Positions 1 through 6,113 of a stretch of 64,000 bases of DNA are shown piece after piece. Origin of the DNA: Methylomonas sp. (GTDB taxonomy: Bacteria; Pseudomonadota; Gammaproteobacteria; Methylococcales; Methylomonadaceae); the NCBI RefSeq assembly GCF_023228165.1, contig NZ_JALOBS010000010.1, positions 1 to 64,000 of the forward strand. Reading direction: 5' to 3'. The notes under the pieces are model-generated. The model had not been told where the DNA came from and did not search any database. It saw only the letters and a program-made list of their open reading frames with translations. Position 1 is the first letter of the stretch. Each line of letters opens with the position of its first letter. A program made the translations under genes and the position numbers.

Positions 1-116
1 TCTTTGCCGCTGGCTTTGTCGGTAAAGATTCGATCAAGCGCCACATCGGCCAACTGGCGTTCAGTGTTTTGTGATGTTGAGCTTACCCGGATGTATCCAA
101 CGTTTTGACCTTTCAT
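1..116 (-). CDS. Serine recombinase (resolvase/invertase family), N-terminal fragment
   Basis: This is the first 38 codons of a gene that runs off the left edge. The N-terminus contains the YIRVSS motif of small serine recombinases. Ser12 would be the nucleophile and Arg10 the adjacent active-site arginine, and the following TERQL fits the family. The start is the ATG at 116-114. Immediately upstream (130-259) lie three imperfect dyads resembling a Tn3-type res site, which argues for a transposon resolvase rather than an invertase or large serine integrase. The size of the whole protein and any linked transposase cannot be seen. Confidence 0.8.
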   Translation of the reverse strand, partial: MKGQNVGYIRVSSTSQNTERQLADVALDRIFTDKASGK

Positions 117-129
117 AATGCCCGCCTAT

Positions 130-259
130 GTGTAAATTAATGTCTTAGATACAGATTAACACTTGTAAAATAATTGTCAAATTAACTTTTATTTACACGG
201 TAGAAAGCGGGTTTGCGGGCATGGTTGGAAGTGTAAAATAATGTATACATTTATTACGC
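130..259. other. Putative res recombination site with three subsites
   Basis: Three imperfect inverted repeats share the half-site TGTAAAATAAT or close variants. They lie at about 130-162 (subsite III), 164-198 (subsite II) and 231-259 (subsite I). The farthest from the recombinase gene, 231-259, is the most symmetric and centres on TGTATACA, as expected for the crossover subsite. Number, order and lengths match the Tn3-family res layout, with subsite III next to tnpR. The dyads are visible in the sequence; their function is inferred. Confidence 0.55.
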
Positions 260-322
260 CTGGATGCGGCTAGGGTGGAGAGGGGGCGAAACCTGGTAGA
301 GAATACAATCAGGTTGATTTGT

Positions 323-949
323 TTAAAATTTAAGCATTCCCGCAATTTGAGACAATTTTGACATCTCAGAATCGGTATCGGCAGATGAGACCGTCGGCCT
401 TACTTGGCCAAAGTATTTTCTTTGCCTAGTTCCATCAATATATTCAACATTATTTTCAATCTCAAAAAATCTGGCCTGGCATATCCTGCTTCCTACGATA
501 AGCTCGACTGGGCTATTTCCATGATTGAACAATTCTAAGGGTATGCATCCACGAAAACCAGGTTGTACCATTGTATTCAAGGGGATGCCCAGCCTTGTAT
601 AACTACTTCTTGAAAGAATATCGGCATAAACATTAGAAGGTAAAGAAACATATTCTAATGTTGTGCATAGAACTACTTGATGAGGGTAGAGGACGAATTT
701 TTCACCTAAATCCCTACGTGTTTCTTGAAAGTATGACCCTATTGCTCGGTGATTTGGAATGTCTGGATTTATACTTGTTCCTATCGATGGTTTCCTTGTG
801 AGAATTGAAACAAAGAAATCATAGCCAAGCCGCAAATCGATAGTAACAGAGCCAATTTGCGAGATATCTAGCAATGGGTCGATAAATAAACTATCAGGCG
901 AATCAGAGTTAAGCAATTCACACAATCTATCTTTATCAAGAAGGTTCAA
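323..949 (-). CDS. dCTP deaminase-like protein (Dcd/DUT superfamily)
   Basis: This 208-residue protein matches the dCTP deaminase fold, which converts dCTP to dUTP. Visible motifs are SVTIDLRLG (34-42), SRSSYTRLG (113-121, the nucleotide-binding SRSSxxR element), and PGFRGCIPLELFN (130-142) with Glu139 at the catalytic position. A C-terminal YFGQVRPTVS segment resembles the nucleotide-closing tail. The start is TTG at 949, preceded by a GGAGG on the mRNA four bases upstream. It overlaps the preceding reading frame by 14 bp and is the last gene of a tight operon. A housekeeping dcd would not normally sit beside a resolvase with a metallopeptidase. Dcd homologues are known anti-phage effectors that deplete dCTP, so a defence role is plausible but inferred. 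Confidence 0.82.
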   Translation of the reverse strand: MNLLDKDRLCELLNSDSPDSLFIDPLLDISQIGSVTIDLRLGYDFFVSILTRKPSIGTSINPDIPNHRAIGSYFQETRRDLGEKFVLYPHQVVLCTTLEYVSLPSNVYADILSRSSYTRLGIPLNTMVQPGFRGCIPLELFNHGNSPVELIVGSRICQARFFEIENNVEYIDGTRQRKYFGQVRPTVSSADTDSEMSKLSQIAGMLKF

Positions 950-1334
950 TATGCCTCCATCTATCGGTAATCATAGAATTTCTAATAGATTTCTCGACTA
1001 GATCATTTATAGCTCGTTTAGTAGTAACTTCGCCTGCTTCACTCCATAGACTTATCGGATTAATTTCTAGGGATTTAAGATAGTCTGCACCAGCCTCGAA
1101 GATCCCATGAAGTTCTGCATTGTTTTTAATTGCGTAAGGACGGGCATTATTAAAAGAATCGAATACATTTGGCGCAGAGTAAAACACTTTTAGTTGTTGT
1201 AGCCCCTGGCTTAAAAGTATCGATTGGAACAGATTGATAATGTCAGAGTTGTTTCCAGAAAGGAACGTATCTATCAAAGAAAGTCTATCACTTGTAGCTG
1301 GATGCGTTACAGTCGGGGGGGTTGTTTTTGGCAA
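936..1334 (-). CDS. Unknown protein, probably the frameshifted C-terminal part of the upstream metallopeptidase
   Basis: This 132-codon frame has no recognised domain. Its only early start is a TTG at 1334 with no Shine-Dalgarno sequence, and it lies inside the 3' end of the metallopeptidase gene. The two frames overlap across a run of seven C residues on the coding strand (1315-1321 on the plus strand). Removing one C would join the metallopeptidase frame directly to this one. It is therefore likelier to be the rest of that protein than a free gene, although an independent small subunit cannot be excluded. The end overlaps the dCTP deaminase start by 14 bp. Confidence 0.5.
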   Translation of the reverse strand: MPKTTPPTVTHPATSDRLSLIDTFLSGNNSDIINLFQSILLSQGLQQLKVFYSAPNVFDSFNNARPYAIKNNAELHGIFEAGADYLKSLEINPISLWSEAGEVTTKRAINDLVEKSIRNSMITDRWRHIEPS

Positions 1335-2013
1335 ATTCAGCTAAAAAATCCCTAATCGCTTTTCCTGCATAGCTTGCCGCAAAAAGATCAGCAAAATATT
1401 CTCTTCGATGATGAATTGCTATTTGATTTACTAAGTCAGGACTTAAACCGCTAAAGTTGATACTTGGCAATGGAAGCATCGCACTAGGCACCAATAATAA
1501 TGACTGGTTCACTATGCCTTGATGGATATCTATAAAGTGCCCAAGTTCATGGTAAAGCGCTACATTTAATAATGGTCGATGTTGATAAAGCTTTGGAAAG
1601 GCTATTTGTACCAGTTCGCTCTCAAATTTAATACCAGTATACGACTCAGCCAGAATGTAAAATTGTGGCCATACCCCCTCAAAATAAAAACTGTAATTCT
1701 TTTCTTGTGTGAGAGCTGTAGTTATTAGGGCTTTTTTATGCGTCCAATCTTCAAGGGCAAGCTTTAAACAATGCGCAATTTCATATGGTATTTTTTTGGA
1801 AGTGCTGCCTGATAGAAATTTAGACGCAGTCCAAATTTGATTCGTCATAGAATCTGCAACATCTAGTGGTATCGCAGAGAAGTTTGATATGAGGTTATCA
1901 GTTACTGACCTAATCTGCCCGAGGTAGACATTTAACTCGTGACTAAAATAGGGGGTTTCAGCTATTTTGGCTAATTGATTGCCTAATAGCTGAAGATTTG
2001 TTTTAGTAAGCAG
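1288..2013 (-). CDS. HExxH zinc metallopeptidase-like protein, probable non-AUG start and 3' frameshift
   Basis: The protein has the zinc-protease motif HELGH, at residues 100-104 counted from the internal ATG at 1848. A REYFADLFA segment 46 residues later offers a Glu as third ligand, as in ImmA/IrrE-like and related gluzincins. The first ATG is at 1848, but the frame is open and protein-like back to 2022. A UGAGG Shine-Dalgarno sits 7 bases before a CTG at 2013, with ATT codons at 2016 and 2019 as alternatives; the CTG gives about 241 residues. The start lies inside the last codons of the upstream gene, suggesting translational coupling. The frame ends shortly after a C7 tract that may break a longer protein. 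No signal peptide or membrane segment is seen. The substrate is unknown. Confidence 0.7.
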   Translation of the reverse strand: MLTKTNLQLLGNQLAKIAETPYFSHELNVYLGQIRSVTDNLISNFSAIPLDVADSMTNQIWTASKFLSGSTSKKIPYEIAHCLKLALEDWTHKKALITTALTQEKNYSFYFEGVWPQFYILAESYTGIKFESELVQIAFPKLYQHRPLLNVALYHELGHFIDIHQGIVNQSLLLVPSAMLPLPSINFSGLSPDLVNQIAIHHRREYFADLFAASYAGKAIRDFLAEFAKNNPPDCNASSYK

Positions 2014-2323
2014 AATAATGCCTCATTTTTTCAAGTACTTTATTAGCGATTACAGTACTAATGCTTTCAAAGGTAGTAATTTCGTCAACGGCGGCTGTTA
2101 GTTCGGGATTTGAGCTCATTTCTAAAGCTAATGCTATAGATTCAGAGCTTGTTTGTGCCGATACGTGATGAGGGTTTTCATGCAATGCTTTAGCTTCAGT
2201 AATAACTGTAACAAGGTGGGATTTTAAGCCTTCCGGCACATTCTGTGATGGATTTGCAGCCAAAGAAAAAATGAGCCGAACTAGACCAAGAGATGTATCA
2301 CTAGTGGGAGTTGCTGCAATCAT
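2003..2323 (-). CDS. Small protein of unknown function, first gene of the Dcd/metallopeptidase operon
   Basis: I do not recognise a family. The protein is 106 residues, soluble, rich in Ser, Thr and Ala and probably helical in its second half. I chose the ATG at 2323 because AGGTGA lies five bases before it; a GTG at 2332 is the alternative. Its last codons overlap the likely non-AUG start of the metallopeptidase. As the first and smallest gene of the operon it could be a regulator, substrate or sensor partner of the peptidase, but that is only inference from position. Confidence 0.6.
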   Translation of the reverse strand: MIAATPTSDTSLGLVRLIFSLAANPSQNVPEGLKSHLVTVITEAKALHENPHHVSAQTSSESIALALEMSSNPELTAAVDEITTFESISTVIANKVLEKMRHYSAY

Positions 2324-2699
2324 TGGCGTCACCTATTATGTTAATTATTTGTAACTTACTATGGTTGCTTTTATATTTTTAGAGCAAGCTGCAAGGTATT
2401 TTTAGCATTAAGTACTTAAATACTATAAAAACTATTTTAGCCTAAGTACTAAGATTCTTAATCGACTTAGGCTAATCAACTCTGCATGTAGCAACACTAG
2501 CTATACAGATCATTCTGGGGCCACCAGTAAAACCTTAACGCCCAATAAGTTTGAATCATCCAGGAACTAGCAATCAAAATCAAGAACTCCAGTAACAAAT
2601 TTTGTTATTGGAAAGGTATTTTTTTGTTTTTTAATGGATCATCAGTGGATCATTTTAAATAGCGATAGATCTGAAAATATTTTAACTCATTGATTTAAA
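2324..2699. other. Intergenic region between accessory operon and tRNA-Thr
   Basis: This AT-rich stretch has no convincing gene. It should contain the promoter of the minus-strand operon ending at 323. It holds an 11-bp inverted repeat (2437-2475) and a repeated TGGATCAT around 2634-2652. It directly abuts the 3' end of a tRNA gene, a common boundary of genomic islands. Confidence 0.6.
2437..2475. repeat. 11-bp inverted repeat upstream of the accessory operon
   Basis: TTAGCCTAAGT (2437-2447) and its exact reverse complement (2465-2475) are separated by 17 bases. It lies about 115 bp upstream of the first gene of the operon, so it could be an operator or a recombination-related dyad. No T-run follows on either strand, so a terminator is unlikely. 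Confidence 0.6.
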
Positions 2700-2775
2700 T
2701 GGTGCCGGCAATAGGAATCGAACCTACGACCTTCGCGTTACGAGTGCGCTGCTCTACCTGCTGAGCTATGCCGGC
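2700..2775 (-). tRNA. tRNA-Thr (anticodon CGT)
   Basis: On the minus strand a complete cloverleaf can be laid out. It has the 7-bp acceptor stem GCCGGCA/TGCCGGC, D arm GCTC...GAGC, anticodon loop CTCGTAA (CGT, threonine), T arm with GTTCGAAT, and an encoded CCA. It closely resembles enterobacterial tRNA-Thr(CGT), including the irregular first anticodon-stem pair. It lies 8 bp after the hisI stop on the same strand, so it may be processed from the his transcript. It also marks the edge of the accessory segment to its left. Confidence 0.93.
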
Positions 2776-2783
2776 TTTGTGAT

Positions 2784-3170
2784 TTATTTGTAAATAGCTT
2801 TGGGATCCTTCAAGACGGGTTCCTTGGTTTGCCATTCCCCGTCGGTCAGACTGCGGTAAAAGCAGCTTTCCCGGCCAGTATGGCAGGCGATGCCGCCTTC
2901 CTGCGCTATTTTAATCAAGATCACGTCCGCATCGCAATCAAGTTGTATGTCGATGACTTTTTGCCGGTGGCCGGATTCCTCGCCCTTACGCCATAAACGT
3001 TGGCGGGAGCGAGACCAGTAGGTGGCGTAGCCTTCGCTGACGGTTAGCGCCAGCGACTCGCGATTCATCCAGGCAAACATCACTACCCGGCCAGTGTCGT
3101 GCTGTTGGGCGATGACCGGCACCAAACCGTCTTCCGACCATTGGATTTCATTCAGCCAGGTGTCGCTCAC
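2784..3170 (-). CDS. hisI: Phosphoribosyl-AMP cyclohydrolase
   Basis: This enzyme opens the adenine ring of phosphoribosyl-AMP, the third step of histidine biosynthesis. The 128-residue protein has the HisI metal-binding segment DCDADVILIKI and the GIACHTGRESCFYR motif. It has no HisE pyrophosphohydrolase domain, so this is the stand-alone cyclohydrolase, and hisE must be elsewhere. The start is GTG at 3170, overlapping the hisF stop by 4 bp (GTGA), so translation is probably coupled. Last protein gene of the his operon. Confidence 0.96.
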   Translation of the reverse strand: MSDTWLNEIQWSEDGLVPVIAQQHDTGRVVMFAWMNRESLALTVSEGYATYWSRSRQRLWRKGEESGHRQKVIDIQLDCDADVILIKIAQEGGIACHTGRESCFYRSLTDGEWQTKEPVLKDPKAIYK

Positions 3171-3940
3171 AGGCGTACCTCTATGCCGCGTGATTGCATG
3201 TGGCGCTTGGCTTGTTCGATGGTGTATTCGCCAAAATGGAAAATACTGGCGGCCAGTACGGCGTCGGCCTTGCCTTCGATGATGCCGTCGGCTAGATGAT
3301 CCAGATTGCCGACGCCGCCGGAGGCGATCACCGGAATGCTGACCGCTTCGCTAATGGCGCGGGTCAGTAGCAGGTCGAAGCCGGATTTGGTGCCGTCTCT
3401 GTCCATGCTGGTCAGTAGAATTTCGCCGGCGCCGAAGTCTTTCATTTTAACCGCCCATTCCACGGCATTGATGCCGGTGGGTTTTCGGCCGCCATGGGTA
3501 AAAATTTCCCAACGATTTTCCTCGCCCGACTGACTGACTTTCTTAGCGTCTATGGCGACCACTATGCATTGCGAGCCGAATTTTTCCGCTGCCTGATTGA
3601 CGAATTCCGGATTGAATACGGCCGCGCTGTTGATGCCGACCTTGTCTGCGCCGGCGTTCAGCATGCGGCGAATATCCTCCAGGGTCCGAATGCCGCCACC
3701 GACCGTCAGCGGAATAAATACTTCGCTGGCGACTTGTTCGACCACATGCACGATGGTATCGCGGTTGTCGTGGGTGGCGGTGATGTCTAAAAAGGTGATT
3801 TCATCCGCGCCTTCCAGGTCGTAGCGGCGGGCGATTTCCACCGGATCGCCGGCATCGCGGATGTCGACGAATTGCACGCCTTTTACCACGCGGCCGTTAT
3901 CGACATCCAGGCAGGGAATAATACGTTTGGCAAGACTCAT
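3167..3940 (-). CDS. hisF: Imidazole glycerol phosphate synthase, cyclase subunit
   Basis: This 257-residue (beta/alpha)8 barrel pairs with HisH to make IGP and AICAR from PRFAR. It begins with the typical MSLAKRIIPCLDVDNGRVVKG. Catalytic Asp residues are in CLDV and in the TSMDRDGTKSG segment, and the phosphate-binding GGGIRT and ASGGVGN loops are present. hisI overlaps it by 4 bp downstream, and hisA lies 36 bp upstream in the same direction. Confidence 0.97.
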   Translation of the reverse strand: MSLAKRIIPCLDVDNGRVVKGVQFVDIRDAGDPVEIARRYDLEGADEITFLDITATHDNRDTIVHVVEQVASEVFIPLTVGGGIRTLEDIRRMLNAGADKVGINSAAVFNPEFVNQAAEKFGSQCIVVAIDAKKVSQSGEENRWEIFTHGGRKPTGINAVEWAVKMKDFGAGEILLTSMDRDGTKSGFDLLLTRAISEAVSIPVIASGGVGNLDHLADGIIEGKADAVLAASIFHFGEYTIEQAKRHMQSRGIEVRL

Positions 3941-3976
3941 GAGTTACGCTTGATTATGTGTTTGGGCCGGCTAAAA

Positions 3977-4723
3977 TCAGACGCCCGGATCGGCATAGGA
4001 TTCGGCGAGTTTTTCCGCTTCGGCAAAATCCAGTGTACCTTCGTAAATGGCGCGGCCGGTAATGGCGCCCATGATGCCTTCGTGAGCGACTTCGCCCAGT
4101 GCGCGAATATCGTCGATATTGGTGATGCCGCCGGAAGCGATAACCGGGATGGTGATTTCGCGCGCCAGTTTGGCTGTGGCCTCGACATTGACGCCCTGCA
4201 TCATGCCGTCACGGGAGATGTCGGTGTATATGATGGCCGATACGCCCTGGGCTTCAAATTTTTTGGCCAGATCGATGACATCGTGACGGGACAGTTTGGA
4301 CCAGCCGTCGATGGCCACTTTGCCGTCTTTGGCATCCAGGCCGACGATGATATGTCCGGGGAATTCAATAGCGACATCGCGCACGAAATGGGGCTCGCTG
4401 ACGGCTTTGGTGCCGATGATAACGTATTCGACGCCGGCTTCCAGATAGGCTTGAATGGTGTCTTCATCGCGGATGCCGCCGCCGATTTGTACGGGTACAT
4501 CGGGATAAGCCTGCACGATGGCATGAATGATGTCCGCATTTCTGGGTTTGCCGGCAAACGCGCCGTCCAGATCGACTAAGTGCAGGCGGCGGGCACCCGC
4601 TTCCACCCATCGACCGGCCACGGCAACGGGGTCGTCGGAAAATACCGTATTATCGTCCATCCGGCCTTGGCGCAAGCGAACACATTTCCCTTCTTTTAAA
4701 TCAATTGCAGGTATCAGCAACAT
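3977..4723 (-). CDS. hisA: Phosphoribosylformimino-5-aminoimidazole carboxamide ribotide isomerase
   Basis: This 248-residue (beta/alpha)8 barrel carries out the Amadori isomerisation of ProFAR to PRFAR. The MLLIPAIDLKEGKCVRL start carries the catalytic Asp8. YTDISRDGMMQG carries the second catalytic Asp, and GGGIR and ASGGITN are the phosphate loops. It lies between hisH and hisF in the his operon and has normal length. Confidence 0.97.
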   Translation of the reverse strand: MLLIPAIDLKEGKCVRLRQGRMDDNTVFSDDPVAVAGRWVEAGARRLHLVDLDGAFAGKPRNADIIHAIVQAYPDVPVQIGGGIRDEDTIQAYLEAGVEYVIIGTKAVSEPHFVRDVAIEFPGHIIVGLDAKDGKVAIDGWSKLSRHDVIDLAKKFEAQGVSAIIYTDISRDGMMQGVNVEATAKLAREITIPVIASGGITNIDDIRALGEVAHEGIMGAITGRAIYEGTLDFAEAEKLAESYADPGV

Positions 4724-4789
4724 AGTTCAATCTCAACGGTTAAATCACTTTATCGAAAGGTTAAAAAAGCCGATGTGCGGCAGTCGGTT

Positions 4790-5431
4790 TTAAGAGGTGC
4801 CGTCCCAGCACAAAAAATTTTGTAATAACTGCAAGCCTACAGCCTGACTTTTTTCCGGGTGAAATTGCACGGCAAACACATTATCCCGGGCCAATGCGCA
4901 GGTGAAAGGCCTTGGGTAATCAGTGCTGGCTATGCTGTCTTGTTCATGGTCGGGGTTGGCGTAATAGCTGTGCACGAAATAAAAACGGCTGTCCTGAGCA
5001 ATGTTCCGCCATAAAGGGTGCGGCTTTTGTTTGACTCGGTTCCAGCCCATATGCGGAATTTTCAGCGGTTGCCCTTGCTCATCGCATAAGTGGTCGGCAA
5101 AACGCCGCACGTGGCCGGGAAACAGATTTAGACAATTGATGCCGCCGTTTTCTTCGCTGTCGCTCAATAGTGCCTGCATGCCCAGGCAAATACCTAAAAA
5201 GGGCTTGTGTTGCGCTACCTGCTGAATCACCTCGACCAGATGTAAGTCATGCAGCGCCTGCATGCAATCGCGCATGGCGCCTACGCCGGGGAAAACCACC
5301 CGGTCGGCATTCCGAATTACGTTTGCATCGGCACTGATTTGCACATGGGTTTGCGGGTCGGCATGTTGAAGTGCTTTGGCAATAGAGTGCAGATTACCCA
5401 TTCCGTAATCAATAACGGCAACTGATGACAT
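4790..5431 (-). CDS. hisH: Imidazole glycerol phosphate synthase, glutamine amidotransferase subunit
   Basis: This class I glutamine amidotransferase (213 residues) supplies ammonia to HisF. The N-terminus VAVIDYGMGNL, the nucleophile elbow GICLGMQ with the catalytic Cys, and the QFHPEKS motif with the catalytic His and Glu are all present. Upstream is hisB (39 bp gap) and downstream hisA (66 bp gap), all on the minus strand. Confidence 0.97.
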   Translation of the reverse strand: MSSVAVIDYGMGNLHSIAKALQHADPQTHVQISADANVIRNADRVVFPGVGAMRDCMQALHDLHLVEVIQQVAQHKPFLGICLGMQALLSDSEENGGINCLNLFPGHVRRFADHLCDEQGQPLKIPHMGWNRVKQKPHPLWRNIAQDSRFYFVHSYYANPDHEQDSIASTDYPRPFTCALARDNVFAVQFHPEKSQAVGLQLLQNFLCWDGTS

Positions 5432-5470
5432 AAAAACCAGAAAATTAAGAAGGAAAACAGCTCAAGCGGA

Positions 5471-6064
5471 TTATAGACTACCTTTGGTTGATGGCATGAT
5501 GCCAGCCATTCGCGGGTCCGGACTAATGGCCATGCGCACGGCGCGGCCAAAAGCCTTGAAAACGGTTTCGGCGATATGGTGGGCATTACCGCCTTTCAGG
5601 TTGTCGATATGCAAGGTCACCCCGGCATGATTGACAAAGCCCTGAAAAAATTCCTTGAATAAGTCGACATCGAAACTGCCTATCAAGGCGCGTTTGAATT
5701 CGACTTCGTAAAACAAACCAGGCCGGCCGGAAAAATCCACCACTACCCGCGACAAGGATTCGTCGAGCGGACAATAAGCATGACCGTAGCGGTAAATGCC
5801 TTTCTTATCACCCAAAGCCTTGGCAAAAGCTTGGCCCAGGGTAATGCCGATGTCTTCCACGCTGTGATGAGCGTCGATATGCAGGTCGCCATTCGATTCA
5901 ATGTCCATATCGATTAGGCCATGCCGGGCAATTTGATCCAACATGTGGTCAAGAAAAGGCAGCCCGGTTCGAAAAGAAGCGGTGCCATTGCCGTCGAGAT
6001 TGACGGCAATTTTAATCTGCGTTTCGAGCGTGTTACGTTCGACCTGTGCGGTACGTGGGTTCAT
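5471..6064 (-). CDS. hisB: Imidazoleglycerol-phosphate dehydratase
   Basis: This is a 197-residue monofunctional HisB: it lacks the N-terminal histidinol-phosphatase domain of the enteric bifunctional enzyme. The manganese-binding motifs DAHHSVED and GNAHHIAE are intact. It is the first gene of the his operon hisB-H-A-F-I, which reads leftward. The promoter is probably in the 49 bp between it and pepN or inside the end of pepN. No attenuator-like leader peptide with a His run is visible. Confidence 0.96.
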   Translation of the reverse strand: MNPRTAQVERNTLETQIKIAVNLDGNGTASFRTGLPFLDHMLDQIARHGLIDMDIESNGDLHIDAHHSVEDIGITLGQAFAKALGDKKGIYRYGHAYCPLDESLSRVVVDFSGRPGLFYEVEFKRALIGSFDVDLFKEFFQGFVNHAGVTLHIDNLKGGNAHHIAETVFKAFGRAVRMAISPDPRMAGIMPSTKGSL

Positions 6065-6113
6065 GCTGGCTGTGAATGGGTTATTTCGGCGCTAGTTTAC
6101 GTGATTGTGACCA

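Noticed and set aside
2517..2550. GGGG-led sequence resembling a Tn3-family terminal repeat
   Set aside because: It reads outward in the wrong direction for an element containing the resolvase to its left, and similarity beyond the first bases is weak.
3872..4579. Long plus-strand frame opposite hisA/hisF
   Set aside because: Antisense shadow of conserved his genes with no family match; same for other long frames opposite pepN, yidC and the ketosynthases.
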